A stretch of 64,000 bases of DNA from an uncultured Aeriscardovia sp. (GTDB taxonomy: Bacteria; Actinomycetota; Actinomycetes; Actinomycetales; Bifidobacteriaceae): contig CAIFER010000001.1 of assembly GCA_903789525.1 (NCBI GenBank), positions 248,001-312,000 of the forward strand. The letters are read 5' to 3'. The notes under the pieces were generated by a model that was given only the letters and a program-made list of their open reading frames with translations, was not told the DNA's origin and did not search any database. Below, one piece after another: positions 27,792 to 38,764 of this stretch. Made by a program: the position numbers and the translations under genes. Numbering within the stretch: position 1 is the stretch's first letter; each line of letters begins with the position of its first letter.

Positions 27792-28958
27792 ATGTCTATT
27801 TTTATTGATTTCTATGCATTGCAGTCTGTTCCACCGAGCAATATCAACCGCGATGATACAGGTTCACCAAAGACAGCACAGTACGGTGGAACTTTGCGTG
27901 CTCGTGTTTCCAGCCAGGCGTGGAAGCGCGCAATGCGGTCTGTTTTTCACAAGGAACTGAAGGGTGAGAATCTTGGTATTCGCACCAAGATGGTTGCTCG
28001 TCTAATTGCTGATCGTATTCGCGCAGACCGTCAGGATTTGGCGGATCAAGCTGACGATTTAGCTCATGATGTGCTGACCGCAACTGGTCTGAAACTGCAG
28101 AAGTCAAAGCGTTCAGGATCTGACGAGGGCGCTGAAGAAACCCCATACCTCGTCTTTATTGCTGATTCTGAGATTGCTAATCTCGCTCGTCTTGCGGAAC
28201 AGTGGTCTGACGACCCTCAGATCAATCCTGCTAAGCCTTCGGCTAAGGAAAAGAAAGAAGCGACTGCTCTTTTCCATGGAAAGCAAGCTCTCGATATCGC
28301 ATTGTTCGGTCGCATGCTCGCAGATACTCCGGATCTGAATACGGACGCATCTTCACAGGTTGCTCATGCGATCTCGGTCAACACGATCACTCCTGAGTTT
28401 GATTACTTCACCGCTGTCGACGATAAGTCTTCGGCTGATAACGCCGGCGCAGCAATGATCGATACCGTTGCCTACAACTCATCGACGTTGTATCGCTATG
28501 CCACAGTGGATGCCACATCACTGGCTCAGCAGCTAGGCGGTGGCAGCGTTGACATTCAGGCAGCATCGCGCGCAGTTGCAGATTTTGCTGATGCGTTCTT
28601 CCGTTCTATGCCAACGGGCAAGGAAAATACGTTCGCCAACCGTACGCTGCCGAGTCTGTGTCTGGCGATCGTTCGCAACTCGCAGCCGATTAATGCAGTG
28701 AGCGCCTTTGAAGACGCTGTCAAGGGAACGGATGGCAAGGCGATTACCACCGTTGCTGAGGAGAAGCTTGCTGGTCTGATCAAGCAGATCAACGAAAATT
28801 ACGGTGAAAAGCCACTGACATCCGTGTACTGCACAGTTGGTCAGCCGGTTGAAGCTCTCGATACTATCGGCTCGAAGGTCACATTCCCTCAACTGAAGGA
28901 AGATCTTGCTCAGGCGGTGGTGGATCATCTTAATGCCAGCTCGCAGAAGGACGAGTGA
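27792..28958 (+). CDS. casC: Cas7e (CasC), crRNA-binding backbone of Cascade
   Basis: Six Cas7e copies normally coat the crRNA. The RAMP-fold protein begins IDFYALQSVPPSNINRDDTGSPKTAQYGG and RVSSQAWKRAMR, both near-invariant in Cas7e, and contains ISVNTITPEFDYFTAVDD and SSTLYRYATVD. The length of 388 residues is usual. The ATG follows GAAGGGATTAAG; the 90-nt upstream gap has no obvious terminator, so it is probably still in the operon. Codon use is more optimised than in the flanking cas genes, fitting its higher stoichiometry. Confidence 0.95.
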   Translation: MSIFIDFYALQSVPPSNINRDDTGSPKTAQYGGTLRARVSSQAWKRAMRSVFHKELKGENLGIRTKMVARLIADRIRADRQDLADQADDLAHDVLTATGLKLQKSKRSGSDEGAEETPYLVFIADSEIANLARLAEQWSDDPQINPAKPSAKEKKEATALFHGKQALDIALFGRMLADTPDLNTDASSQVAHAISVNTITPEFDYFTAVDDKSSADNAGAAMIDTVAYNSSTLYRYATVDATSLAQQLGGGSVDIQAASRAVADFADAFFRSMPTGKENTFANRTLPSLCLAIVRNSQPINAVSAFEDAVKGTDGKAITTVAEEKLAGLIKQINENYGEKPLTSVYCTVGQPVEALDTIGSKVTFPQLKEDLAQAVVDHLNASSQKDE

Positions 28959-28964
28959 GAACTC

Positions 28965-29747
28965 ATGTCCGTTTTATTGCTCAGACTTGCTGGGCCACTT
29001 CAATCATGGGGATCGTCTTCACGATTCACACGACGTGATACTCGTCCAGAGCCGACGAAAAGCGCGGTCATCGGGCTGCTTGCCAGTGCACAGGGTCGGA
29101 CACGTGAGGATTCAATTGAAGATTTGCTCAAACTGAAATTCGGAGTTCGCACAGATCAACGAGGTGGTATTCTCCGAGATTTTCAGACCGAGCATGCAAT
29201 GCCGTGGGCTCGCAAGTCTCTCGATATGCCGCTTTCAGAACGCTACTATCTTTCTGATGCGAAATTTCTTGCAGCCATCCAAGGAGACGATCAGCTGATT
29301 TCATCGCTAGCGCATGCGATCAAGTATCCAACTTGGCCTGCCTTCTTGGGCAGGAGATCGTGTCCGCCAGAATTTCCGATCTTTTTCGGAATTTCACAGC
29401 ACGCGACAGTCATCGAGGCGCTCAAACATGAACCGTGGATTGCTGCCAGGTGGTACCGTCACCGCGTTGGTTCCGGTGGGTCTCTGTCGGTTGCCTGCGA
29501 CGCAGATCAGTCTGATGCTTCTGTAGGTGGAATCACCGAGACCGTTGCTGATCAGCCAACAGCGCATAGTTTCTCAGTAAAGTACCGCAGTTACGAGCTC
29601 AGGCCGGTTCGACATTTCACGGTGCCGATTGCAGAGCTTGACGGCCAGGAGCATCAGGTAGATCGTGATCCGTGGGGCGAAGACCGGACTGATAACTCAC
29701 ATCAGCCGCCGATCGCACTTGATGGGCATGATCCCATGGGATTCTAA
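28965..29747 (+). CDS. casD: Cas5e (CasD), Cascade subunit capping the crRNA 5' handle
   Basis: Cas5e binds the 5' handle of crRNA. The family opening is clear: LLLRLAGPLQSWGSSSRFTRRDT, then PTKSAVIGLLASAQGR. Further motifs are FGVRTDQRGGILRDFQT, YLSDAKFLAAI and FLGRRSCPPEFP, all typical of actinobacterial Cas5e. The length is 260 residues. It starts 6 nt after the cas7e stop, and its end is followed by a strong ribosome site for cas6e. A Cas5e catalytic function is not expected in I-E systems because Cas6e does the processing. Confidence 0.95.
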   Translation: MSVLLLRLAGPLQSWGSSSRFTRRDTRPEPTKSAVIGLLASAQGRTREDSIEDLLKLKFGVRTDQRGGILRDFQTEHAMPWARKSLDMPLSERYYLSDAKFLAAIQGDDQLISSLAHAIKYPTWPAFLGRRSCPPEFPIFFGISQHATVIEALKHEPWIAARWYRHRVGSGGSLSVACDADQSDASVGGITETVADQPTAHSFSVKYRSYELRPVRHFTVPIAELDGQEHQVDRDPWGEDRTDNSHQPPIALDGHDPMGF

Positions 29748-29757
29748 GGAGGGGAGT

Positions 29758-30570
29758 ATGTATATTTCACGGGTGCCATTGAATATGGCACGCTATAGCA
29801 CGCGAAGGCTCGTGTCTTCGCCGTACCGGCTTCATGCTGCCGTGGAGGCTTCTTTCCCTCCTGATTCTCCGCGAACGGATGACAGGGGAGGAAGAATTCT
29901 GTGGCGCTTGGATCAGTCAGGTCAGGGAGAGTCTCTGTGGCTTTATGTTGTGAGTCCTGAGCGTCCTGACTTCACCGCCATCGAAGAACAAGCTGGATGG
30001 CCGATGAATAGAAGTTGGCAAACGCGGGATTATTCGCCACTTCTTCAGCGCATTGCTGTTGGTCAGAAATGGCAATTCAGGCTTCGTGCCAATCCAGTCA
30101 GAAAGGTGTCTGTTGATCGCGGACGAAATCCTCGTCCTTCGCTGATCGGCAAAAATGAGGGTGAAGTTACAGTCGCTTATCAGATGAAATGGCTGATAAC
30201 TCGTGCTATGCGCAACGGATTTTCCTTGCTGGAGAATGCGATGACTCCTGGGGTTCCCGATTGCCTCATCAGTCAAAGGCGTCTCGAGCATTTCCGTCGC
30301 AAGGGAGCGACTGTCACTCTCCGTACCTGTGAGTTCGATGGAACGTTGGAAGTGACTGATTCTGAAGCTTTCCGTTCTTTGCTCGTTTCTGGCATTGGAC
30401 GAGCGCGTGGATTTGGATGCGGACTTTTAACGGTTGCACCAATTCCTTCGCAGTCACAGTCTGAAGCAAGATCGCTCGATGAGAGGACTGCTCTTGCTTC
30501 TCTGAACTTGCCGGAATCTGATCAAAGTCAGGTTCGCTCTAGTTCTGATTTACAAAATCATAGCCGTTGA
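29758..30570 (+). CDS. casE: Cas6e (CasE), crRNA endoribonuclease
   Basis: Cas6e cuts the repeat hairpin of pre-crRNA and stays bound to the 3' handle. The 270-residue protein starts MYISRVPLNMARYSTRR; His26 in YRLHAAVEASFP is the expected catalytic histidine (His20 in E. coli). The C-terminal Gly-rich loop GIGRARGFGCGLLTVAP is intact. ATG 29758 is preceded by AAGGAGGGGAG. A longer in-frame extension back to 29665 overlaps cas5e and is rejected. cas1 follows after about 20 nt. Confidence 0.95.
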   Translation: MYISRVPLNMARYSTRRLVSSPYRLHAAVEASFPPDSPRTDDRGGRILWRLDQSGQGESLWLYVVSPERPDFTAIEEQAGWPMNRSWQTRDYSPLLQRIAVGQKWQFRLRANPVRKVSVDRGRNPRPSLIGKNEGEVTVAYQMKWLITRAMRNGFSLLENAMTPGVPDCLISQRRLEHFRRKGATVTLRTCEFDGTLEVTDSEAFRSLLVSGIGRARGFGCGLLTVAPIPSQSQSEARSLDERTALASLNLPESDQSQVRSSSDLQNHSR

Positions 30571-30589
30571 GAAATAGAGCAAATGTAAT

Positions 30590-31615
30590 ATGAAACGGCC
30601 AAATTCAGTCCCCGGTACACCACCTCCACAAGTAAGTGAGTTGGTTCGTGCCGAGGACCGTCTTTCTTTCGTTTACTTCGAGCATTGCGTTGTCGATCGT
30701 GAGGATAACTCCGTTACCATTACGACAAAAGAAGGGAAGATCGCTCTTCCGGCAGCTGCCCTGAGTGTTCTCCTGCTTGGACCAGGTACAAGTGTCACGC
30801 ATCAAGCTATGCAGGTGATGGGTGAAAACGGTGCAATGATGATCTGGGTCGGAGAGCGTGGTGTGCGCATGTATTCTTTTGGCAGTCCGCTTACTCATTC
30901 GTCAGCGATGATTGAACAACAGGCAAGACTTGTCAGCAATGAACGCAAACGTCTTGCAGTTGCACGAAAAATGTATGAGATGCGATTTCCCGGCGAAGAT
31001 TTTAGCGGGATGACGATGCAACAACTACGGGGACGAGAAGGAGCTCGTGTTCGGAGTGTTTATCGCAAGTGGTCTCGCGAAACAGGTGTTGCATGGGATA
31101 AACGGACTTACAATCATGAGGATTTTGACGATGCAACACAAATTAACCAAGCTCTTTCGGCTGCAAATACGTGTCTTTATGGTATTTGTCATGCAGTGAT
31201 CTTGGCTCTTGGTTGCTCACCAGCTCTCGGATTCATACATGTTGGCCATGAAAGATCCTTCGTTTTTGATGTGGCAGATCTGTATAAAGCGGAGATATCT
31301 ATTCCAGTTGCTTTCCAAGTTACTGCTAAGCATCCAGATGATATAGGATCGGCTGTCCGTCACGCAATGCGCGATAAACTGTATGACCTTTCCATCATGA
31401 AACGTGTCGCTGCTGATATTCGCATGCTTTTTGGAATGAAAGATGAGAGTACATCGCAGAAGACGATCAATGGAGATGCCGGTGGGGAAGACGGCTCTGA
31501 CATCGCAGACTCTGATGTCGCAGAATCCGATTCAGCAGGGCATGGGGAAGATGATTTTGACACAAATCTTCTCTGGGATCCGCATGGAGACGTTCCGGGA
31601 GGTCGGGATTATTGA
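30590..31615 (+). CDS. cas1: Cas1, spacer integrase (type I-E)
   Basis: Cas1 with Cas2 captures and integrates new spacers. The catalytic set Glu150 (LRGREGARVRSVY), His217 (GFIHVGHERSFVFD) and Asp230 (DVADLYK) has the same spacing, 67 and 13 residues, as Glu141, His208 and Asp221 of E. coli Cas1. The 341-residue protein has an unusual acidic, low-complexity stretch near residues 285-325 before the typical C-terminal LLWDPHGDVPGGRDY. The start follows GAGCAAATGTAAT, a weak ribosome site. Integrity of the active site implies that the system can still adapt. Confidence 0.96.
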   Translation: MKRPNSVPGTPPPQVSELVRAEDRLSFVYFEHCVVDREDNSVTITTKEGKIALPAAALSVLLLGPGTSVTHQAMQVMGENGAMMIWVGERGVRMYSFGSPLTHSSAMIEQQARLVSNERKRLAVARKMYEMRFPGEDFSGMTMQQLRGREGARVRSVYRKWSRETGVAWDKRTYNHEDFDDATQINQALSAANTCLYGICHAVILALGCSPALGFIHVGHERSFVFDVADLYKAEISIPVAFQVTAKHPDDIGSAVRHAMRDKLYDLSIMKRVAADIRMLFGMKDESTSQKTINGDAGGEDGSDIADSDVAESDSAGHGEDDFDTNLLWDPHGDVPGGRDY

Positions 31616-31683
31616 TTACTCGTTTTAGAAATGTCAGGTAAAGAAGTTTCAGTGAATCGTTGCTTTTCAAGGAGGAGATCGGG

Positions 31684-32043
31684 ATGATTGTTGTCTCCAT
31701 GACTGCTTGTCCTATCGGGCTCCGCGGGGATCTTTCTCGATGGCTTTTTGAGATAGCACCAGGAGTTTTTGTGGGGAATGTCAGCGCTCGTGTACGAGAC
31801 AATCTGTGGGAGAGGATCACAGGATTGTGCAAGGATGGACGAGCGACGATGGTCTATTCAGCACGAAATGAGCAACATCTTGCTTTTCGAACTTTCCGAT
31901 CTGATTGGAAGACGATCGATTGTGATGGACTTGAACTGGTTCTCAAACCTGCAGGAACAGAGAATACGACCATTTCGGGTTCGCTCCGATCAGGGTGGAG
32001 CACAGCAAGTCATTGGAGACGAGCCAGGCGCTTTCGGCACTGA
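31684..32043 (+). CDS. cas2: Cas2, adaptation nuclease-fold partner of Cas1 (type I-E)
   Basis: Cas2e bridges two Cas1 dimers in the integration complex. The 119-residue protein begins MIVVSMTACPIGLRGDLSRW and continues GVFVGNVSARVRDNLWERI, the usual Cas2e pattern, with a 20-25-residue C-terminal tail. The ATG at 31684 follows AAGGAGGAGATCGGG. A longer frame from 31660 covers the ribosome site and is rejected. It is the last cas gene; the array leader starts downstream. Confidence 0.94.
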   Translation: MIVVSMTACPIGLRGDLSRWLFEIAPGVFVGNVSARVRDNLWERITGLCKDGRATMVYSARNEQHLAFRTFRSDWKTIDCDGLELVLKPAGTENTTISGSLRSGWSTASHWRRARRFRH

Positions 32044-32268
32044 TTATCACGGTGGAAGTATTGATTTTTTACCGAGTATCTATTTATCGTGACTGACGCT
32101 CACATGCATTGATATTTATTTTGATGGCGTTGATGCGATTGATATAAGTTCATGACAAAATGACGTGAGCTTATTTATACAGTTGCATTACAAGGTTGTA
32201 AGAGCAAAACTCATTAAAAAATAGAAACCTTGATGCGCGTTGCGCTGGAATAACTATAATTTTTAAGT
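32044..32268 (+). promoter_or_regulatory. CRISPR leader with pre-crRNA promoter
   Basis: This AT-rich 225-nt stretch between cas2 and the first repeat has no open frame. A perfect TATAAT lies at 32255-32260, 8 nt before repeat 1. TTGATG at 32230 is a possible -35 with a long 19-nt spacer. The upstream half contains several TTGAT motifs (32110-32147), a pattern that could bind IHF/mIHF-like proteins needed for leader-proximal integration; that is inference. The intact cas genes and uniform leader-side repeats agree that this is the active end. Confidence 0.8.
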
Positions 32269-35200
32269 GTGTTCCCCGCATAGGCGGGGATGATCCTCTT
32301 ATCCGCATTAACCGAGCTTGCAGCCAACTGTGTTCCCCGCATAGGCGGGGATGATCCGCCGGCGTGATCATGTGGAGCGTGCACCTCGACGTGTTCCCCG
32401 CATAGGCGGGGATGATCCGAAAGGGGATGTCACGCTTCCGGACGGACTCCGGTGTTCCCCGCATAGGCGGGGATGATCCCTAGGTATTGATCGGATAGTG
32501 TTCCTCCGGTTTGTGTTCCCCGCATAGGCGGGGATGATCCGGTGAAGGCGCTCTACCCGCAGTGGGACGGCTCGTGTTCCCCGCATAGGCGGGGATGATC
32601 CCCGTTGGGGGGTTAGCACGCCTGAGACCGGCTAGTGTTCCCCGCATAGGCGGGGATGATCCCGTTATACTGCCAGTTGCCATACGGCTGCACGCGTGTT
32701 CCCCGCATAGGCGGGGATGATCCCTGACGCGCATGGCACGCCTCAGGCGGCTGTCAGTGTTCCCCGCATAGGCGGGGATGATCCGGCTCCCAGACTGTAT
32801 ATCCCACTGCCCGTCCAGTGTTCCCCGCATAGGCGGGGATGATCCTAGTAATCGAGGGCTAGTTTCCTTTTGGCGTCCGTGTTCCCCGCATAGGCGGGGA
32901 TGATCCGCGGGCTGACGTTTTTAGCCGCGTCCTTAGAGCGTGTTCCCCGCATAGGCGGGGATGATCCGAGCACGACACGCCGATACTTTCCAACGATTTC
33001 GTGTTCCCCGCATAGGCGGGGATGATCCGACGATCGTGCTCACCACCTCCGACGGCACTAGGTGTTCCCCGCATAGGCGGGGATGATCCGATCGTGTCCC
33101 ATTTCGTTGATTTTCCAAGCAAGTGTTCCCCGCATAGGCGGGGATGATCCGGGATCGAGCGGAAGAATCCGGCGATCTTGTCAGTGTTCCCCGCATAGGC
33201 GGGGATGATCCTAATGAGATCATTGGTCTACGAGCCGGGGATTGGTGTTCCCCGCATAGGCGGGGATGATCCCTGTGACGATCATCACGCCTCTCACTAC
33301 CGTGAGTGTTCCCCGCATAGGCGGGGATGATCCCATTTCAAAGCGCCGAAAACTGAGAACGACACTGTGTTCCCCGCATAGGCGGGGATGATCCTAAGGA
33401 CAAGAACGGCAGGGTCACGCAGTTTACGTGTTCCCCGCATAGGCGGGGATGATCCTCGTTTGCGGGTTGATCGCGCGATTTTGTGTTGGTGTTCCCCGCA
33501 TAGGCGGGGATGATCCGTCCAATTGGTATTCGGACGGGACGAACCTCAAGTGTTCCCCGCATAGGCGGGGATGATCCTAAGTTTGGCTACCTGAGTGACC
33601 GACAAATAGTGTGTTCCCCGCATAGGCGGGGATGATCCGTTTAATCAGATCGCGTCGAACAATCACTGGACGTGTTCCCCGCATAGGCGGGGATGATCCC
33701 TGCTCGTATATTCCAACGCGGTATTCGACGACGTGTTCCCCGCATAGGCGGGGATGATCCGATCCTCCAGATCATGCTGGTATCCAGCCTGCTGTGTTCC
33801 CCGCATAGGCGGGGATGATCCCAAGGAAATCATCCCCGTCGGCTACGCGCAAATGTGTTCCCCGCATAGGCGGGGATGATCCGGACCTTGGCAAGAACAT
33901 CGGCAAGGCCTTCCAGTGTTCCCCGCATAGGCGGGGATGATCCCACCATACTTTGCTACAGCCTCTTCGAGGTCATGTGTTCCCCGCATAGGCGGGGATG
34001 ATCCGCGTTCGCTCAAGATCGTCGTGGAGCACCACGCGTGTTCCCCGCATAGGCGGGGATGATCCGACATCGCCGCTTGAGGCGTGTATTTTAGCCGCGT
34101 GTTCCCCGCATAGGCGGGGATGATCCCATGCTGATCGGCGATGACCGGCACGCATACTAGTGTTCCCCGCATAGGCGGGGATGATCCGGTGACGTGAAAT
34201 GACTAACGAAGAAATCAATGGTGTTCCCCGCATAGGCGGGGATGATCCGCCGTTCAGGCTGAGGATTTCATCAGCGATTTCGTGTTCCCCGCATAGGCGG
34301 GGATGATCCGAAAAAAAGGAAGCAACAAAATGATCAACCGCAAGTGTTCCCCGCATAGGCGGGGATGATCCGGCGCTCGAAGCCAAGAAGGCTGAGCTTG
34401 AAAAGTGTTCCCCGCATAGGCGGGGATGATCCGTTTTATTCGCTAATAATGTCGAGTCCGATGAGGTGTTCCCCGCATAGGCGGGGATGATCCCAGGATC
34501 GACACGCGAAAAGTGCAGAAGTTACAGTGTTCCCCGCATAGGCGGGGATGATCCGCACGCGATCACCACGCAAGGCGTTGCAGTGTTGTGTTCCCCGCAT
34601 AGGCGGGGATGATCCTCACCATCGCGGCCGGCTGAGCCGAACGGCTGGGTGTTCCCCGCATAGGCGGGGATGATCCCTCGACGAGCTGTTCTCGATCGCC
34701 GCCGCACTCGTGTTCCCCGCATAGGCGGGGATGATCCGTCTTGAATACGGTATGACCGGTGGATTATGATGTGTTCCCCGCATAGGCGGGGATGATCCTG
34801 CCGGCGGCGATCGAAGTTGATGCGCCGTCAAGTGTTCCCCGCATAGGCGGGGATGATCCTAAGAAGCGTTCGATTTACTTTAACGCGCGTGAGTGTTCCC
34901 CGCATAGGCGGGGATGATCCCTCAACACACTCTGCCCGATCGTCTAAAAGGCAGTGTTCCCCGCATAGGCGGGGATGATCCTACTCAACCCAACAGTCGT
35001 GGTGAGCGCGACCCGTGTTCCCCGCATAGGCGGGGATGATCCTCTGCTGGGCGAAGTGGGCGATCTGCTCGCGCGGTGTTCCCCGCATAGGCGGGGATGA
35101 TCCGCCCGTGATATGCCTGATACACTCGGTCAGCGAGTGTTCCCCGCATAGGCGGGGATGATCCCCGTGCGACCGACATAAGTGCTATTCGAAGCGGGTG

Positions 35201-38200
35201 TTCCCCGCATAGGCGGGGATGATCCCTCAAACACAGAGGCAAAATCACTGTCGTAAACGTGTTCCCCGCATAGGCGGGGATGATCCCCTCTGCGACCCAT
35301 GCATCTGCTCAGAATTCGAGTGTTCCCCGCATAGGCGGGGATGATCCGAAGAGCCCCACGCCCGCCGGAAGCCGGGATGGGTGTTCCCCGCATAGGCGGG
35401 GATGATCCCCACAGACCAGCAGAGCACGCAACAGCAGCCTGGTGTTCCCCGCATAGGCGGGGATGATCCCGTCAGACCGGCGTGCTCAACGCCCCCCCCC
35501 TACGTGTTCCCCGCATAGGCGGGGATGATCCCAAATTCGGATGGCATCCTGCCGGTAAAGTTTGGTGTTCCCCGCATAGGCGGGGATGATCCCACTCACC
35601 GCTGACCCAACCACAGGATCTACGGGTGTTCCCCGCATAGGCGGGGATGATCCCAATCCCGTTGGCGCGAGATGCTAGGTCAGCGGGTGTTCCCCGCATA
35701 GGCGGGGATGATCCTGTGGCGGCGTCCGCGATGTTGGCGAGCAGCTGGTGTTCCCCGCATAGGCGGGGATGATCCTGGTCATCACACAGACCGCCGGCGC
35801 AGGAAAGCGTGTTCCCCGCATAGGCGGGGATGATCCTCCACAGTAAGTTCCTCAACCGTCCGGGCGAACGTGTTCCCCGCATAGGCGGGGATGATCCTCT
35901 GAGACAAGAGATCGGCAAAAACGCTCATGTGTGTTCCTCGCATAGGCGGGGATGATCCCCTGCCGTTTCCTCACAGCCCTTATCCTCGATGGTGTTCCCC
36001 GCATAGGCGGGGATGATCCGGGTTATGGTCAGCTTGCAGAGGCGGCCGGTAAGTGTTCCCCGCATAGGCGGGGATGATCCCGATCATGGAGTGGCAACGA
36101 TCGCGTCCCGGCCGTGTTCCCCGCATAGGCGGGGATGATCCCACAAAGGCCAAAGTCTGCCATTTACGTTTAAAGTGTTCCCCGCATAGGCGGGGATGAT
36201 CCCGACGTCAGTTGGAGTGATGCGGGGATTATTCGGTGTTCCCCGCATAGGCGGGGATGATCCCGGTTGATTGACATGTACGCGCAAAACCAGCAGGTGT
36301 TCCCCGCATAGGCGGGGATGATCCGCAATTTCGCGAATTTCATTTGCGTTTCGAGCAGTGTTCCCCGCATAGGCGGGGATGATCCTCCGTCACACCATCA
36401 CGGCTTGCACCCTCTCAGGTGTTCCCCGCATAGGCGGGGATGATCCCGGGAGAACAGCTTGCCGTGCGCCATGTAGTCAGTGTTCCCCGCATAGGCGGGG
36501 ATGATCCGGCTGATGAGCTGACTAGCGAGTATAAGAATGCGTGTTCCCCGCATAGGCGGGGATGATCCCCTGACCAACGATCGCAGCCACACCCTCGAAG
36601 GGTGTTCCCCGCATAGGCGGGGATGATCCTGCTGAATTGCGAGTGTTGCGTGGTACCCCGGGGTGTTCCCTGCATAGGCGGGGATGATCCGCGCTCACGA
36701 AGACGCACAGTCACGCGATCATTGTGTTCCCCGCATAGGCGGGGATGATCCTCCTGATCGTCCTGTTCATTTTCGCGTGTGCGAGTGTTCCCCGCATAGG
36801 CGGGGATGATCCCTTGTAGGGCTTGCGCGTCGGTGAGACTGTCAGGTGTTCCCCGCATAGGCGGGGATGATCCCCGAACGCCAGCATATGACCGACTTCA
36901 TCCTTGGTGTTCCCCGCATAGGCGGGGATGATCCCGCCTTCGGATATTCGACCTGCAAAGCCAGGCGGTGTTCCCCGCATAGGCGGGGATGATCCTCATG
37001 ACGGGGTGCGAAATGGAGCGAAAGTGCAGTGTTCCCCGCATAGGCGGGGATGATCCGACCGCGCGTCTACGGAAGGCACGCGATCACACGTGTTCCCCGC
37101 ATAGGCGGGGATGATCCTGCCTTTGAGAGACATATCGTCTCCTTTCAGAAGTGTTCCCCGCATAGGCGGGGATGATCCCGACTCACAGGGAAATCTAACA
37201 AACGCTTATGAGTGTTCCCCGCATAGGCGGGGATGATCCCGAGAACAGTGATTTCCGCCGCGAAAAATATTGGTGTTCCCCGCATAGGCGGGGATGATCC
37301 TCCACAGTGCGTTGAGGGCGCGCACGAACTTGGGTGTTCCCCGCATAGGCGGGGATGATCCGCAATCTAGCGGCGTATAAGATGCCGCCTCCTGGTGTTC
37401 CCCGCATAGGCGGGGATGATCCGTTGGCAACCAAAGTAACCCACCTCATCCTCGAGTGTTCCCCGCATAGGCGGGGATGATCCGATTGCGGCCGGAGCGG
37501 TTGACGCTGACAAGATGTGTTCCCCGCATAGGCGGGGATGATCCTCCCACGAGGTTATGTTGGCATGCTAATCGCCCGTGTTCCCCGCATAGGCGGGGAT
37601 GATCCGTCAAACTCGGGCGTGTCGCACAGAGAAGCGCGGTGTTCCCCGCATAGGCGGGGATGATCCGTGCTCAAGCAAAATCCAAGCAAACGCTAAGCAG
37701 TGTTCCCCGCATAGGCGGGGATGATCCGCAGTTTTCGGTGGGTCGACGGTTACGGCATGTGTGTTCCCCGCATAGGCGGGGATGATCCCATGGTCAGCAC
37801 AGGAGTCAGCATCCAAATCCCGTGTTCCCCGCATAGGCGGGGATGATCCGGGCGACGACGTTGACAGCATCGACGCTGATGTGTGTTCCCCGCATAGGCG
37901 GGGATGATCCCCTACCAGATCAACACGCTTGATTTCCGCAGAGGTGTTCCCCGCATAGGCGGGGATGATCCCGTCCGCCCGCCGTACGAGTCGACTTTTA
38001 TCGTGTGTTCCCCGCATAGGCGGGGATGATCCGCGAAAGGAATCAAAATGATTAACCGCAATGAGGTGTTCCCCGCATAGGCGGGGATGATCCCATCCAC
38101 GGAATTGCTCACACGCTCATCGCAACGTGTTCCCCGCATAGGCGGGGATGATCCCCGGAGCGGACTTGGTGTTATCGTCGTCAGAGTGTGTTCCCCGCAT

Positions 38201-38689
38201 AGGCGGGGATGATCCGCTCAACGGCAGAAACCAGTTCCGACTCGACGAGTGTTCCCCGCATAGGCGGGGATGATCCTCGGCGTCGCACCGGCACGTGCGC
38301 CCTTGGCGGGTGTTCCCCGCATAGGCGGGGATGATCCGCGCGTGTACGAGGCGTGGAACGTTTCGAACCAGTGTTCCCCGCACGGGCGGGGATGATCCCT
38401 TGTACCACGCGCACTGTGACTGTCAGGTCGTGTGTTCCCCGCACAGGCGGGGATGATCCCTGTTGCGCCGCGACAGCTGCTGCACACCATCCGTGTTCCC
38501 CGCACAGGCGGGGATGATCCGATTTGTGCCTCATCAAACACTTCGAGGCCGACGTGTTCCCCGCACAGGCGGGGATGATCCCAATGTTCTGTTGCGCTGG
38601 AACATTCTGGCACAGGCGGGGATGATCCTATCCATCACCTCACAGGCTTGCTGCAGCCAGTGTGTTCCCCGCACAAGCGGGGATGATCC
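32269..38689 (+). CRISPR. Type I-E CRISPR array, about 106 repeat units
   Basis: The 28-bp repeat reads GTGTTCCCCGCATAGG then CGGGGATGATCC, with a CCCCGC/GCGGGG hairpin as expected for Cas6e. Spacers are 33 nt (two are 34), giving a 61-nt period. From start coordinates there are 104 regular units to 38554, a 5'-damaged unit ending at 38628, and a terminal unit at 38662-38689. Units 1-100 have CATAGG in the loop (single variants at 35931 and 36663); units 101-106 have CACGGG, CACAGG or CACAAG. Degeneration at the right end and the leader at the left fix transcription as rightward. No duplicate spacers were noticed in a reading of about half of them. Confidence 0.98.
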
Positions 38690-38764
38690 GGGATTCCGGA
38701 CGAGCCAAGAATCCCCAAAATAAAAAACTTTAGGCGTCAATTATCGGCATCTCCGGCACCGACA

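Noticed and set aside
29665-29757. N-terminal extension of cas6e inside cas5e
   Set aside because: The Cas6e family starts with MY(I/L)S(R/K)V as at 29758, directly after a strong ribosome site.
32171-38740. Many minus-strand reading frames across the array with repeated motifs such as GSSPPMRGT, IIPAYAGNT and DHPRLCGEH
   Set aside because: These peptides are translations of the CRISPR repeat in its three minus-strand frames, joined by spacer sequence; they appear in databases as hypothetical proteins but are not genes.
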